Shown piece by piece: positions 8,920 to 18,784 of a stretch of 64,000 bases of DNA. The translations under genes were made by a program, and so were the position numbers. A model generated the notes under the pieces. It made no database searches, was not told the DNA's origin, and was given only the letters and a program-made list of their open reading frames with translations. The stretch lies in NCBI GenBank assembly GCA_029945625.1, contig JAQSCW010000052.1, forward strand, positions 1-64,000, given 5' to 3'. Every line of letters starts with the position of its first letter. Positions within the stretch are counted from its first letter, which is position 1. This DNA is from a bacterium. GTDB lineage: Bacteria; Bacteroidota; Bacteroidia; B-17B0; Aurantibacillaceae.

Positions 8920-10329
8920 TTAAAAATTAAAAGCCTGCGCAATGTATTGATAAAGTCCGCTTGTAAATCCGGTGATCACAATTCCAATAAAACAAAGCAG
9001 CAATCCAAGGTTCAACGAAAGGCTGCCTTTCAATTTTGGAATCGGATCTTCGTTCACATCCACAAAAATGGCCTTTACAATTCTTAAATAATAATACAGC
9101 GAAACAACCATGTTTAGCGCTGCAAAGGCAATCAATGCAAAATTTCCTTTACTGGCACCGGCAGTTACTAAAAATAATTTGCCAAAGAATCCCGCCGTAG
9201 GAGGAATGCCTGCCAGCGAAAACAAGGCAATGGTGATGGCCCAGCTCAATACCGGATTGGTTTTGTAAAAGCCTTTGTAATCGTCAATGTTTTCTTTTCC
9301 GGAGTGAACAGATACAAGAGAAATCACTCCAAAAGCCGCCAAATTGGAAAACAAATACACAATTAAAAAATAAATGGAAGCGCTCACACCCATTGAATTG
9401 CCGGCCGAGAGTCCCAACAAAACATATCCCACCTGCGCAATGGATGAAAATGCAAGGAAGCGTTTAATATTGGATTGACGGATGGCAAAAAGATTACCAA
9501 TTAAAATGGTCAACACAATGGTGACGAGCAGGATGATGTAAAACAAATGCAAATTCCCCACAAAAAGTGGCATCAAAATTGAAATGAAAACAAATACCAT
9601 GGCAGCCTTTGAAATCACCGACAAAAAAGAGGTCACCGATACCGGCGCGCCTTCGTACACATCGGCGGTCCAAAAGTGAAAAGGAACTGCAGATAATTTA
9701 AATGCAAATCCCGAAAAAATGAAAATGAGTGCGGCCAATTGAAGGGTTCTACCGGTAATCAGGCCCGGCATTTCAGAGAAGGTAAGACTTCCGGTTGTAC
9801 CATACAAGATGGAAATACCAAACAACATCACACCTGAAGCAAAGGCAGAAGACAAGATCATTTTCATGGCGGCCTCCGATGATTTGCGTTTTTCGAGATC
9901 AAAATTCACCAAAGCTGCCAATGGAATGGATGCCAGTTCAAGTCCTAAATAAAACATCAGGAAATTACCACTGGAAATCATATAAAACATACCGAGCAGT
10001 GTGCTCAACAATAATACGTAATACTCGAGCAGGTGCTTGTGAGTCTTGAGCCAGTCAAAGGACTGTAATGAAATAATAAGCACTCCAAAATTAAGAATGT
10101 TCTTCTCCAAGGCCAATGAAGAATTGGTAGAGAACATGCCGTTAAACAACTCACCATGGCTATTCAAAATGAAACCAAACAGAAAATTAATCAGTAACAA
10201 TACATTCGTGAGGTGCAATAAGGTAATGGGATTTTTGATACCGTCCCATATTTTCAAAAAGAGCAATAGAAAAATGATGAGTAGTAAACTCAGTTCAGAT
10301 TTCATCAATATAAAAAAGTCAAAGTTCAT
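8920..10329 (-). CDS. nuoN: NADH-quinone oxidoreductase subunit N
   Basis: This 469-residue membrane protein is one of the three antiporter-like proton-pumping subunits of complex I. About 14 hydrophobic segments are visible, with the discontinuous-helix and lysine region typical of the family (PFHFWTADVYEGAPVSVTSFLSVISKAA). It lies 1 bp from nuoM, in the usual L-M-N order. The length is normal for Bacteroidota NuoN. It acts in the inner membrane, coupling electron transfer in the peripheral arm to proton translocation. Confidence 0.95.
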   Translation of the reverse strand: MNFDFFILMKSELSLLLIIFLLLFLKIWDGIKNPITLLHLTNVLLLINFLFGFILNSHGELFNGMFSTNSSLALEKNILNFGVLIISLQSFDWLKTHKHLLEYYVLLLSTLLGMFYMISSGNFLMFYLGLELASIPLAALVNFDLEKRKSSEAAMKMILSSAFASGVMLFGISILYGTTGSLTFSEMPGLITGRTLQLAALIFIFSGFAFKLSAVPFHFWTADVYEGAPVSVTSFLSVISKAAMVFVFISILMPLFVGNLHLFYIILLVTIVLTILIGNLFAIRQSNIKRFLAFSSIAQVGYVLLGLSAGNSMGVSASIYFLIVYLFSNLAAFGVISLVSVHSGKENIDDYKGFYKTNPVLSWAITIALFSLAGIPPTAGFFGKLFLVTAGASKGNFALIAFAALNMVVSLYYYLRIVKAIFVDVNEDPIPKLKGSLSLNLGLLLCFIGIVITGFTSGLYQYIAQAFNF

Positions 10330-10330
10330 G

Positions 10331-11839
10331 TTAATTACTGCTTAGCCCCCGGACTATATTTTCCATAATGAGTTGCGTATCGTTAGTTATCAAATTTGTG
10401 AACCAGAAAGGAGCAAGACCAATGGAAAGAATAGCGAGGATCAATGTTACTGAAGCCAATTTTTCGGTCCAGGTGGCATCGGTTAATTTTAAATACTCAG
10501 TGTTAGTAATAGGTCCCATTACCGATTTGGCAGTAGCCTGTAAAATATATACCGCCGTTACCACAATTGAAGCGCAGGCCAAAATAGTAGCCACACGACT
10601 AAAGGTATCGGGGTTCTGCCAAGAGCCAACAAATACGGTCATCTCAGCCACAAAGCCACTGAAGCCCGGTAATCCTAAAGAACACAATCCGGCAATTACA
10701 TACACTACTCCCACAAAGGGAATTACTTTTAATAATCCTCCCAACAATTCCACTTGTCGCGTGTGGGTGCGGTCGTAAATCATGCCAATAACGCCGAAGA
10801 AAAGGGCCGTCATTAATCCGTGGGAAACCATTTGCATCACCGCGCCAATAATTGCTACTTTGGTAAGCATGCCAATGCCCAGTATAATAAATCCACAGTG
10901 ACTTACCGACGAATACGCGTTAATGTACTTGAGATCTTTTTGCATGAGGGTAGCAAATGCCCCGTAAATAATGGCGATGGTAGCAAGTAAAATAATGAGC
11001 CATGAATAATAATGAGCAGCTTCCGGCATCAAATAAGTGGCCACGCGCAAACAACCGTATCCCCCCAATTTCATGGAGATGCCGGCTAAAAACATAGAAG
11101 CCGCAGTGGGTGCGCTGGAGTGACCATCAGGCACCCAAGTATGGAAGGGAAACAAGGCCGTGAAAACACCAAAGCCAACAAAAAGGAAAGGGAAAATGAG
11201 TTTCTGAGTGTCTAAAGAAATATGTTGTTTGGCAATTTCCAATAAATTAAACGTATGAACGCCTCCACCGGTGTCGGTATGGAAATAGGTTGCCAAGATG
11301 CCGATCAATACCAAACTTGATCCGCCCATGAGCATGAGGGCGAGTTTCATAGCACTGTATTCTTTTTTGCCGCTTCCCCAAATAGCGATGAGTAAAAATT
11401 TAGGAATTACAGCGATCTCCAAAAAGAAGAAGAGGGTAAAGAGATCGAGTGAAATAAAGAAGCCGTAAGCGCCAACACTCAGTAATAAAAGCAGAAAGAA
11501 AAATTCTTTGGTTAGGGTCTCTATTTTCCAGGAGATTAAAATGCCTGCAAAAACCACAACGGCCGTAAGCAAAATCATCGTTACCGAAATACCATCCACT
11601 CCTACAAAATACTCAATGTTAAATGCTTTGTACCAACTGTACTTGAATTCGAATAACATTTGCGAGGCGTTTCCCGCAGCTCTTTCCGCAAGGTAGGAGA
11701 ACAATAAACCTACCGAAAGTCCCAACTGAATCAGAGACCCCACAAAAGAGACCCAACGGATCTGTTTACTGTTTTGACACAGCAGCACCGCAAGGGCGGT
11801 AAGAAGCGGTATAACTACTAAGAGCGTTAAATTTGTCAT
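10331..11839 (-). CDS. nuoM: NADH-quinone oxidoreductase subunit M
   Basis: This is a 502-residue antiporter-like subunit with about 14 transmembrane helices. The conserved pumping region is clear (FLEIAVIPKFLLIAIWG early, with the Glu of TM5 and the Lys of TM7; then FPFHTWVPDGHSSAPTAASMFLAG). It is followed 1 bp later by nuoN and preceded by a small unknown gene that separates it from nuoL. All are co-oriented and tightly packed, so co-transcription is near certain. Confidence 0.95.
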   Translation of the reverse strand: MTNLTLLVVIPLLTALAVLLCQNSKQIRWVSFVGSLIQLGLSVGLLFSYLAERAAGNASQMLFEFKYSWYKAFNIEYFVGVDGISVTMILLTAVVVFAGILISWKIETLTKEFFFLLLLLSVGAYGFFISLDLFTLFFFLEIAVIPKFLLIAIWGSGKKEYSAMKLALMLMGGSSLVLIGILATYFHTDTGGGVHTFNLLEIAKQHISLDTQKLIFPFLFVGFGVFTALFPFHTWVPDGHSSAPTAASMFLAGISMKLGGYGCLRVATYLMPEAAHYYSWLIILLATIAIIYGAFATLMQKDLKYINAYSSVSHCGFIILGIGMLTKVAIIGAVMQMVSHGLMTALFFGVIGMIYDRTHTRQVELLGGLLKVIPFVGVVYVIAGLCSLGLPGFSGFVAEMTVFVGSWQNPDTFSRVATILACASIVVTAVYILQATAKSVMGPITNTEYLKLTDATWTEKLASVTLILAILSIGLAPFWFTNLITNDTQLIMENIVRGLSSN

Positions 11840-11845
11840 GCTGTT

Positions 11846-12250
11846 TTATACTAATTCACTTTCATTCAACTGAAGTTTGTTCAGCACCAATTCTTTAACC
11901 GATTTTGCGACCGACGCACATTCTTCCACATTACTATAACTAAGACAATGTTTGTCCTCACATTGCGAGTGACTGTGCCCCGTGCAAAAAATCTTACTCA
12001 TATCAATCACCGAAAATTGGGGATCCACCTTTTTACATTCCTCCAACAGATCTTGAAGACTACTTTCCTTATTGGGATTGATATTGATGCTGCTTAAATA
12101 CGCCCGCATCAAATTGTTGATCGATTTTCGCGAGGTTAAACAAATAGACAAAGTTACCACGTCTTCAATAGGACGATTTAATTCGTTTTCTACATAATTC
12201 AATTCACTGAGCGTTTGCTTTAATGAATTCTTAATTTCAGCTGTTACCAT
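11846..12250 (-). CDS. Unknown Cys-containing protein between nuoL and nuoM
   Basis: This is a 134-residue soluble helical protein inserted between nuoL (12 bp away) and nuoM (6 bp away). The N-terminal half looks like a helical bundle (MVTAEIKNSLKQTLSELNY; SRKSINNLMRAYLSS). The second half has a Cys/His cluster (FCTGHSHSQCEDKHC, later EECASVAK) that could bind metal or form disulfides. No complex I subunit of this kind is known to me. Its helical pattern faintly recalls HEPN-type bundles, but this is weak. Tight packing argues that it is translated with the complex. Confidence 0.6.
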   Translation of the reverse strand: MVTAEIKNSLKQTLSELNYVENELNRPIEDVVTLSICLTSRKSINNLMRAYLSSININPNKESSLQDLLEECKKVDPQFSVIDMSKIFCTGHSHSQCEDKHCLSYSNVEECASVAKSVKELVLNKLQLNESELV

Positions 12251-12262
12251 GAATCATTTTTT

Positions 12263-14218
12263 TTACGTCCATAAATAAATAATCAACAACACAAAACCAA
12301 TCAGTCCTGAGAAAAAATACAAGGTGTAATCCTGCAATTTCCCCGATTGCAATCCTTTAATGAGTGAAGAAATAGAGCCTGTAAGGGCAGCGATACCATT
12401 CATGCTTCCGTCAACTACGTTCTTATCGATCCAAGCGGCGGGCCTTCCAATGAGGTTGAACACCAGTTTGTGTGTGATAAACAAATACACCTCGTCGATA
12501 TAAAACTTGTGGTAAGCAGAGGTGTAAAATCCTTTTAAGCCGGTGGCCAGTTTTTTAGGTGCCGCATTTTCTTTTTGATAAAATGAAAAGGCCATAATGA
12601 TACCTACAATGGCCAATAGTACCGGCACTACCGAAAAGCTCAGGTGTAATTCATTTGACAGAGCCAAGCCATCAGAGCTCACAAATTTTCCGAAGGGCAC
12701 AAAGCCGGCAACAACCGATAACAAACCCAAAATTATAAGTGGGAACAGCATGGTACCGGGAGCTTCGTGAAGTTTGTGGGTTTCTCCATTCACATGTCCT
12801 TCAAGTTGTTTTGGACTAAATGTTTTGTTCCAGAAAATACTAAAATACAAGCGGAACATATAGAAGGCAGTTAAGGTAGCTGTGATGATGGCGAGGTAAT
12901 ACACGAGTTTGTTAGAGTTCCAGGCAGCCAATAAGATTTCTTCTTTACTGAAGAATCCTGCAAAAGGCGGAATTCCGGCAATGGCCAAGCAAGCCAGTAA
13001 AAAAGTGAGATGCGTGATGGGCATTAATTTTCGCAAGCCTCCCATGTCCTTCATTTCATTACTATGTACATAATGAATTACAGAGCCGGCACCCAAAAAC
13101 AAAAGTGCTTTAAAAATAGAGTGCGTGAACAAATGAAACATCGATCCCATATAACCGAGTCCCTGTTCGCCGCCATAGCCCGACACACCAAGTGCAAACA
13201 TCATAAAACCAATTTGTGAAATGGTGGAGTAGGCCAGCACGCGTTTAATATCAGTTTGTGTGCAGGCAATGATGGCCGCAAAGAGTGAAGAAAAAATGCC
13301 CACGTACGCCACCACATCTAATGAACCGGGACAAGCCAGCGAAAACACAGGAAACAAACGGGCCACAATATAAACGCCTGCTACAACCATCGTAGCTGCG
13401 TGGATTAAGGCCGATACAGGTGTGGGACCTTCCATAGCATCGGGCAACCAAATGTGTAATGGAAACATGGCCGATTTTCCTGCACCACCAATAAACACCA
13501 ATAACACACCCCAGGTAAGGGCCGAAAGTCCCATAAACGAAACGGCGGCCAGACTTCCTGAAAATGCCGGGTCGGTAGAACGTTCGATGATGATTCCAAA
13601 ATCAAGAGACCCGGTATAATAGGAGAGAACAAGAATTCCGATCAAAAAACCGAGATCGGCAAAGCGCGTTACAATAAATGCTTTTTTGGAAGCAGCCACG
13701 GCCGAGGGTTTATCATAATAATAGCCGATGAGCAGGAAGGATGAAACACCCACCAATTCCCAAAAAATATACATCATAAAAATATTGGAGGCCAATACCA
13801 AACCCAACATAGAGAACGTAAACAAGGAAAGAAATGAAAAATAGGTGGAGATCCGCGCATCACCCTTCATGTAGCCCAAACTGTATACATGCACCATGAG
13901 CGAGATAAAGGTAACAATCACAATCATCATCACGGAGATGGGATCGAGCAGCAGTCCCATATCAATGGAGAGATCGGGCGTAAACTGCAGCCAGGCATAT
14001 TTTAAAGCAATGATTTTCTGATAGACGCCTTCCACTTTTCCAATTTCAAAGAAATAGCGGTAAGCCACGGCAGCCGATAAGATGAATGACGTGAATAAAG
14101 AAAGAGTTCCAAGGAATCCGCACCAAGTTGGAAAATACCTGCGGCCGATCAGGGCGATGATTAAAAAGCTGATGATCGGAATCAGTGGAATGAGCGCTAT
14201 GTAGAGTGGTTCGATCAT
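12263..14218 (-). CDS. nuoL: NADH-quinone oxidoreductase subunit L
   Basis: This 651-residue protein is the distal antiporter-like subunit, carrying the long lateral helix at its C-terminus. Conserved landmarks are FWELVGVSSFLLIGYYY, FPLHIWLPDAMEGPTPVSALIHAA and the VAYSTISQIG-like segment (RVLAYSTISQIGFM). It is 2 bp downstream of nuoK. The length is typical. The Lys and Glu residues of the proton path are present in the recognisable helices. Confidence 0.96.
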   Translation of the reverse strand: MIEPLYIALIPLIPIISFLIIALIGRRYFPTWCGFLGTLSLFTSFILSAAVAYRYFFEIGKVEGVYQKIIALKYAWLQFTPDLSIDMGLLLDPISVMMIVIVTFISLMVHVYSLGYMKGDARISTYFSFLSLFTFSMLGLVLASNIFMMYIFWELVGVSSFLLIGYYYDKPSAVAASKKAFIVTRFADLGFLIGILVLSYYTGSLDFGIIIERSTDPAFSGSLAAVSFMGLSALTWGVLLVFIGGAGKSAMFPLHIWLPDAMEGPTPVSALIHAATMVVAGVYIVARLFPVFSLACPGSLDVVAYVGIFSSLFAAIIACTQTDIKRVLAYSTISQIGFMMFALGVSGYGGEQGLGYMGSMFHLFTHSIFKALLFLGAGSVIHYVHSNEMKDMGGLRKLMPITHLTFLLACLAIAGIPPFAGFFSKEEILLAAWNSNKLVYYLAIITATLTAFYMFRLYFSIFWNKTFSPKQLEGHVNGETHKLHEAPGTMLFPLIILGLLSVVAGFVPFGKFVSSDGLALSNELHLSFSVVPVLLAIVGIIMAFSFYQKENAAPKKLATGLKGFYTSAYHKFYIDEVYLFITHKLVFNLIGRPAAWIDKNVVDGSMNGIAALTGSISSLIKGLQSGKLQDYTLYFFSGLIGFVLLIIYLWT

Positions 14219-14220
14219 GT

Positions 14221-14535
14221 TTAATATTTCATTTCATCGGCATCGCTGATGTCGATCGATTTATGACTGCGATACAAATTAATAATGATAGCTATCGCTA
14301 CTGCGGCTTCGGCTGCGGCAATGGCAATGTTGAAGATGATAAAGAATACCCCGTCGAGTTTATCGGGATATAAAAATTTGTTGAAGGCCACAAAGTTGAT
14401 GTTTACACTGTTGAGGATCAATTCAACTGCCATTAACATGGTGATCATGTTTCTACGAGTGAGAAATCCGTACACCCCTATAAAAAAGAGGGAAGTGCTG
14501 ATCACCAAAATATGTGTTAATCCAATCTCGTTCAT
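14221..14535 (-). CDS. nuoK: NADH-quinone oxidoreductase subunit K
   Basis: This is a 104-residue protein with three transmembrane helices. Conserved membrane glutamates lie in AVELILNSVNINFVAF and in AEAAVAIAIIINLYR, which belong to the E-channel connecting the quinone site with the pumps. It overlaps nuoJ by 4 bp (14532-14535), indicating translational coupling. Length is normal. Confidence 0.95.
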   Translation of the reverse strand: MNEIGLTHILVISTSLFFIGVYGFLTRRNMITMLMAVELILNSVNINFVAFNKFLYPDKLDGVFFIIFNIAIAAAEAAVAIAIIINLYRSHKSIDISDADEMKY

Positions 14536-15047
14536 GTTTTCGGCTTAATTTTCATAGCAATCACAATGCAACCAATCATAGCTGCCAATAATAAAATACT
14601 CACTACCTCAAAGGGTAAAATATATCCGTGTTCGGCGGTGCTTAACATCTGCCTGCCAATGTTTCGCACATTGGGTTCTAAGGCCGTTCCTGTGTTTGAA
14701 ACAAACAAGTGTCCTTGAATCAACCACAAAACCAGTAAACAGGCAAAAAGTGTTGCCAGTCCCGAAAAAGTAACCCTCCATAAATTTGGTTTTTTCATAT
14801 CATCGCCCGACTCTGCGGTGAGGAAAATAGAGAAGATGATGAGTACCACAATGCCCCCCACGTAAACCACAATTTGAACGGCGCCTAAAAACTCGTAATT
14901 CAAATAGAAATACAAACCGGCAATACCAATGAGAGAAAAGAGCAGGTATACCGCTGAGCGGAAGATTTTTCGTTCTGTTACCGCGAGCAAACCACCGCCG
15001 ATAATCACAGCCGCTAAAATGTAAAATATCACGATCGATGCGCTCAT
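14532..15047 (-). CDS. nuoJ: NADH-quinone oxidoreductase subunit J
   Basis: This is a 171-residue membrane subunit with five predicted helices. The conserved third helix contains the pi-bulge region (FLGAVQIVVYVGGIVVLIIF), a hallmark of NuoJ/ND6. It overlaps nuoI by 4 bp and nuoK by 4 bp. It acts in the membrane arm near the quinone channel. Confidence 0.95.
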   Translation of the reverse strand: MSASIVIFYILAAVIIGGGLLAVTERKIFRSAVYLLFSLIGIAGLYFYLNYEFLGAVQIVVYVGGIVVLIIFSIFLTAESGDDMKKPNLWRVTFSGLATLFACLLVLWLIQGHLFVSNTGTALEPNVRNIGRQMLSTAEHGYILPFEVVSILLLAAMIGCIVIAMKIKPKT

Positions 15048-15523
15048 TCTTCCACTCCTTCCATTAGTTTCGAATCAGGATTGTTTAATATTTTTTTCAA
15101 TTGTTTTTTGTCATACACGCTGTGTTCAAATTTATGTCCCATCACAATGGCATCGGAGGGACAAGCCACAATGCAGAGGTTACAAAAAGTGCACATGTCG
15201 AGGCGGTATACAAAGGTGTCGATCCGTTTTTTCTTCTTACCATCGGGTAATGTTTCTTGTTTGGTAATGATCTTAATCGTGCCATTTGGACAAGCCAGCT
15301 CGCAAGCCTGACAGCCGGTACATCGGTGCTCGTTGTTGTCATTGTGCGGCATAATCACTTCTCCGCGAAAACGATCGGCCATTTTTAAGGTAGCTCTGTT
15401 ATCGGGATATTCTTCCGTTACAATTTCTTTCAGATGCGTAAAATAATATCCTGTCAGTTTCATTCCTGTAAGAAGTGATTTTACTGATTTGAATATGGTA
15501 CCGAAGTAATCTTTTAAAAACAT
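15044..15523 (-). CDS. nuoI: NADH-quinone oxidoreductase subunit I (two 4Fe-4S clusters)
   Basis: This 159-residue ferredoxin-like subunit carries electrons through clusters N6a and N6b. Both CxxCxxCxxxCP motifs are complete (CTGCQACELACP and CTFCNLCIVACP). In an enzyme lacking the NADH-binding module, NuoI is the probable entry point for electrons from ferredoxin, which makes its intact clusters relevant here. It follows nuoH after 24 bp and overlaps nuoJ. Confidence 0.95.
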   Translation of the reverse strand: MFLKDYFGTIFKSVKSLLTGMKLTGYYFTHLKEIVTEEYPDNRATLKMADRFRGEVIMPHNDNNEHRCTGCQACELACPNGTIKIITKQETLPDGKKKKRIDTFVYRLDMCTFCNLCIVACPSDAIVMGHKFEHSVYDKKQLKKILNNPDSKLMEGVEE

Positions 15524-15547
15524 CTGTTTCCTTGTTCCTTATAAATA

Positions 15548-16642
15548 CTAAAAATGCCAGCCAAAAATGGCCATCGCTGTTACTATAATAATATTGACCA
15601 TGCTGATGGGCAATAAATACTTCCATTCTAAATTTAATAATTGGTCAATACGCAGTCGTGGAAAAGTCCAGCGAAACTGCATGATGATAAAAATGATAAA
15701 AAATGTTTTGCCAAGGAACCAAATCGAGGAAGGAATAAAATCCATGATATGATTGAAGGACGCCCAGGTACCAATGTGCAGAGGCATCCAGCCTCCGAGG
15801 AAAATAGTGGCGGCAATAGCAGACACAATAAATAAATTAATATACTCCGACAATAAAAACATGGCAAATTTCATACCTGAATACTCTGTGTGAAATCCTC
15901 CGGTAAGTTCTTGCTCAGCTTCCGTAAGGTCGAATGGTGCACGATTGATTTCGGCAGTAGAAGCTATTACAAAAATGACAAAAGAAATTATTACGGGAAT
16001 ATGCCCTTTAAACAGCCACCAGCCGTTCGCCTGACTTTCAACAATCTCCGACAATTGCAAACTGCCCGACAAGATAACAATGGAAATCAAAGAGAGTCCG
16101 ATGGACAGTTCATAGCTCACAATTTGCGCGCCACTGCGCATGGCACCTATCAATGAGTATTTGTTACTGCTCGACCAGCCGGCCATTAAAATGCCGATTA
16201 CTGCCATGGAAGAAATGGAAGACACATATAATACGCCAATGTTAACGTCCCAAATTTGAAAATTTTTAGCGAAGGCAATGGGAGCAACGGCCAGCATCGA
16301 GGTCACCACCATGATACCGGGGGCCAGATTAAATAAAAACTTATCGGAGGCATTTGGCGTGAGGCCTTCCTTAAATAAAAGTTTAACGGTATCCGCTACA
16401 ATTTGCATGGAGCCCATGGGACCCACTCGGTTTGGACCGAGACGAATTTCCATAAAGGCCGCCACTTTGCGTTCCATCCAGCCAAGAAAGAAACACAAAA
16501 GCACTAAAAACACAATCAACGAAACACCGATGATTACCATTTCGGTAACGAGTAAAAGAAGATCACTACTAATGGCGGCTCTCAACCAAAGGTGCATGTG
16601 AGTAGCCAGTGACGAAAAACTATATGGAGTAGAAGCGTTCAA
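15548..16642 (-). CDS. nuoH: NADH-quinone oxidoreductase subunit H
   Basis: This is a 364-residue membrane subunit that forms the quinone channel with NuoB and NuoD. Visible signatures are EIRLGPNRVGPMG near residue 65, the acidic loop STAEINRAPFDLTEAEQELTGG, and FRWTFPRLRIDQL near the C-terminus. It directly follows nuoD (11 bp). Bacteroidota with a 14-subunit enzyme usually carry nuoE, nuoF and sometimes nuoG at this junction; none is present here. Confidence 0.96.
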   Translation of the reverse strand: MNASTPYSFSSLATHMHLWLRAAISSDLLLLVTEMVIIGVSLIVFLVLLCFFLGWMERKVAAFMEIRLGPNRVGPMGSMQIVADTVKLLFKEGLTPNASDKFLFNLAPGIMVVTSMLAVAPIAFAKNFQIWDVNIGVLYVSSISSMAVIGILMAGWSSSNKYSLIGAMRSGAQIVSYELSIGLSLISIVILSGSLQLSEIVESQANGWWLFKGHIPVIISFVIFVIASTAEINRAPFDLTEAEQELTGGFHTEYSGMKFAMFLLSEYINLFIVSAIAATIFLGGWMPLHIGTWASFNHIMDFIPSSIWFLGKTFFIIFIIMQFRWTFPRLRIDQLLNLEWKYLLPISMVNIIIVTAMAIFGWHF

Positions 16643-16653
16643 AATAAATTGTA

Positions 16654-17775
16654 TTATCTGTCAATATCCGGTATTACAAGATCAACGGTTGCCATAATGG
16701 CCATGAGGTCCCCAATTTTGGCTTCTTTTGCCATGTGCGGAATGGCCGATAAGTTTGAAAAACCGGGAGAGCGAAATTTACAGCGGTAGGGAGTGGCGGC
16801 GCCATCGCTCACCAGATAGACACCCAATTCTCCGCGTGCTGTTTCCACCCGTTGATAAAATTCGCCTTTCGGTAATTTTAAAACTGCTTTTGTTTTTGTT
16901 TGAAAATCTCCCTCCGGAATATTGTCGATCAATTGTTCGATGATGTGCACCGATTGCAACATTTCGGCCATCCTTACCTCGTAACGTGCCCAGCAATCGC
17001 CCCCTGTGGCAATAATTTCGTCGAATTGAATCTTGTCGTAACCGTCGTAGGGAAACTGTTTCCGTATGTCGCAACTCACTCCCGATGCTCTGGCCGTAGG
17101 ACCCGTACATCCGTATGAGATCGCGTCCTCCTTAGAAATGTAACCAACACCTTGCAAACGGTTTTGAAAAATAACGTTGCCCGTAAGAATTTCGTCGTAC
17201 TCGTGAAAGTTATCTTTTATTTGTTTGATGACCTGTTTTACGTGGTTCTGAAAATTAGGATGAATGTCGTACATGATGCCACCCGGCACTACAAAATTTT
17301 GAGTAAGACGGGTACCACAGGTTTCTTCGAGAATGTTGTTGATGGCCTCACGTTCGCGGAAGGCGTAAAAGAACGGCGTTACACCGCCAAGGTCGAGGCC
17401 CGTTGCTGCCCACCACAATTGGTGAGAGGCCAGTCTGGTTAGTTCTGCCAGAATCACCCGAATAGCTTGAGCCCGGGGGGAAGCTTCAATTTGAAGTCCC
17501 TTTTCAACAGCCAGCGCACAAGCCTGATTGTTCATATGGGCCGAGAGGTAATCCATTCGGCTGGTGGTATAAATATATTGTCGGTAGGTGAGACTTTCAC
17601 ACATCTTTTCGATGGAGCGGTGAATGTATCCCAAATGAGGTTCAATTTTTTTGATGGTTTCTCCATCGAGCCAGATCTTCAGATGCAAAACACCGTGGGT
17701 GGCGGGGTGCTGAGGCCCCATGTTGATCACAAACTGCCCTTCTTCGGTAATATGGTTCTCTCCCAGCAGTGTCAT
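16654..17775 (-). CDS. nuoD: NADH-quinone oxidoreductase subunit D
   Basis: This 373-residue 49-kDa-type subunit lines the quinone site and is related to the large subunit of NiFe hydrogenases without the metal. Conserved segments include INMGPQHPATHGVLH, HLGYIHRSIEK, TSRMDYLSAHMNN and the C-terminal DLVIPDIDR. It overlaps the nuoC stop by 4 bp. NuoC and NuoD are separate genes here, unlike the fusion in enterobacteria. Confidence 0.96.
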   Translation of the reverse strand: MTLLGENHITEEGQFVINMGPQHPATHGVLHLKIWLDGETIKKIEPHLGYIHRSIEKMCESLTYRQYIYTTSRMDYLSAHMNNQACALAVEKGLQIEASPRAQAIRVILAELTRLASHQLWWAATGLDLGGVTPFFYAFREREAINNILEETCGTRLTQNFVVPGGIMYDIHPNFQNHVKQVIKQIKDNFHEYDEILTGNVIFQNRLQGVGYISKEDAISYGCTGPTARASGVSCDIRKQFPYDGYDKIQFDEIIATGGDCWARYEVRMAEMLQSVHIIEQLIDNIPEGDFQTKTKAVLKLPKGEFYQRVETARGELGVYLVSDGAATPYRCKFRSPGFSNLSAIPHMAKEAKIGDLMAIMATVDLVIPDIDR

Positions 17776-18227
17776 AATTTTATCATGTTCTCGTCGGTAT
17801 AATTCTTTCTAAGCGGAAAACCATTCCAATCGGCCTCCAAAAATAAACGGCGTAAATTAGGGTGATTTAAAAACGTTACGCCAAACAAGTCGAATACCTC
17901 ATCTTCGTGAAGTTCTGCGGTTTTCCAGATGTTATTCACGGATTCTATTTTTGGCTGCAGGGTATCGGTAATTTTTGCTTTTACAACCAAGCAATGTTGG
18001 TGTGTGCGTGATTGAAGGTGATACACCATCATCAAATGATCTTTCCAGTCGATGCAAGTTAAGCAGAAAAGATAATCAAACTCAAATTCAGCTTTAGAAC
18101 GCAGGATGTTCATGAGTGGAAGGAGATCATCGGGAGTAATTAGCACGGTGAGAAATTCTCCGCTTTCGTCGTAGGTAACGGTAGGAGAAGATAATGAGAT
18201 CGCGCTTTTTAATTCTTCCTTGGTCAT
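17772..18227 (-). CDS. nuoC: NADH-quinone oxidoreductase subunit C
   Basis: This is a 151-residue 30-kDa-type subunit of the peripheral arm. The family signature is present as [20 protein letters not shown] followed by [16 protein letters not shown]. It overlaps nuoB by 4 bp and nuoD by 4 bp. It is slightly shorter than many homologues but contains the whole core domain. Confidence 0.93.
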   Translation of the reverse strand: MTKEELKSAISLSSPTVTYDESGEFLTVLITPDDLLPLMNILRSKAEFEFDYLFCLTCIDWKDHLMMVYHLQSRTHQHCLVVKAKITDTLQPKIESVNNIWKTAELHEDEVFDLFGVTFLNHPNLRRLFLEADWNGFPLRKNYTDENMIKL

Positions 18228-18784
18228 TTCTTCTCCGCTTTTTTGAAATAGGTTTCGTGTTTAATTTTTTCCTGAAGCGTGATCATGCCGTGGAGGAGGG
18301 CTTCGGGACGAGGCGGACAGCCGGGTACATACACGTCGACCGGAATAATATTATCAACTCCTTTTACGACCGAATAGGTATTGTAAAAAAATGGTCCACC
18401 TGAAATGGTGCAGGCACCCATGGCGATCACGTATTTGGGATCGGGCATTTGATCGTATAAACGTTTAAGAACAGGCGCCATTTTCATTACAATGGTTCCT
18501 GAAACAATGATGAGGTCGGCCTGGCGGGGCGTTGCGCGGGCAACTTCAAAACCAAAACGTGACCAATCGTATTTTGCATCGGCCGATGACATCATTTCGA
18601 TGGCACAGCAGCTGGTGCCGAAGATTAATGGCCATAAGGAGTTGGAGCGTGCCCAGTTAATCACATCATCCAGTTTGGTAACCACAAAACCCCCATCGGG
18701 TGTTTCATGAAGTTGTGCGGGAAAGGTCAGTTTATTCTCCGACGGTTTATTCTTTACATCCATTTTAAAGCCCCCTTTTTCCAT
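18224..18784 (-). CDS. nuoB: NADH-quinone oxidoreductase subunit B (cluster N2)
   Basis: This 186-residue subunit holds the terminal 4Fe-4S cluster N2 next to the quinone site. Cysteine ligands are visible in [21 protein letters not shown] and [15 protein letters not shown]. The reading frame begins at 18784 ([10 protein letters not shown]), but the internal ATG at 18763 has a GGGGG stretch 7 bases ahead and may be the real start. The first choice overlaps nuoA by 31 bp, the second by 10 bp. Confidence 0.95.
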   Translation of the reverse strand: MEKGGFKMDVKNKPSENKLTFPAQLHETPDGGFVVTKLDDVINWARSNSLWPLIFGTSCCAIEMMSSADAKYDWSRFGFEVARATPRQADLIIVSGTIVMKMAPVLKRLYDQMPDPKYVIAMGACTISGGPFFYNTYSVVKGVDNIIPVDVYVPGCPPRPEALLHGMITLQEKIKHETYFKKAEKK

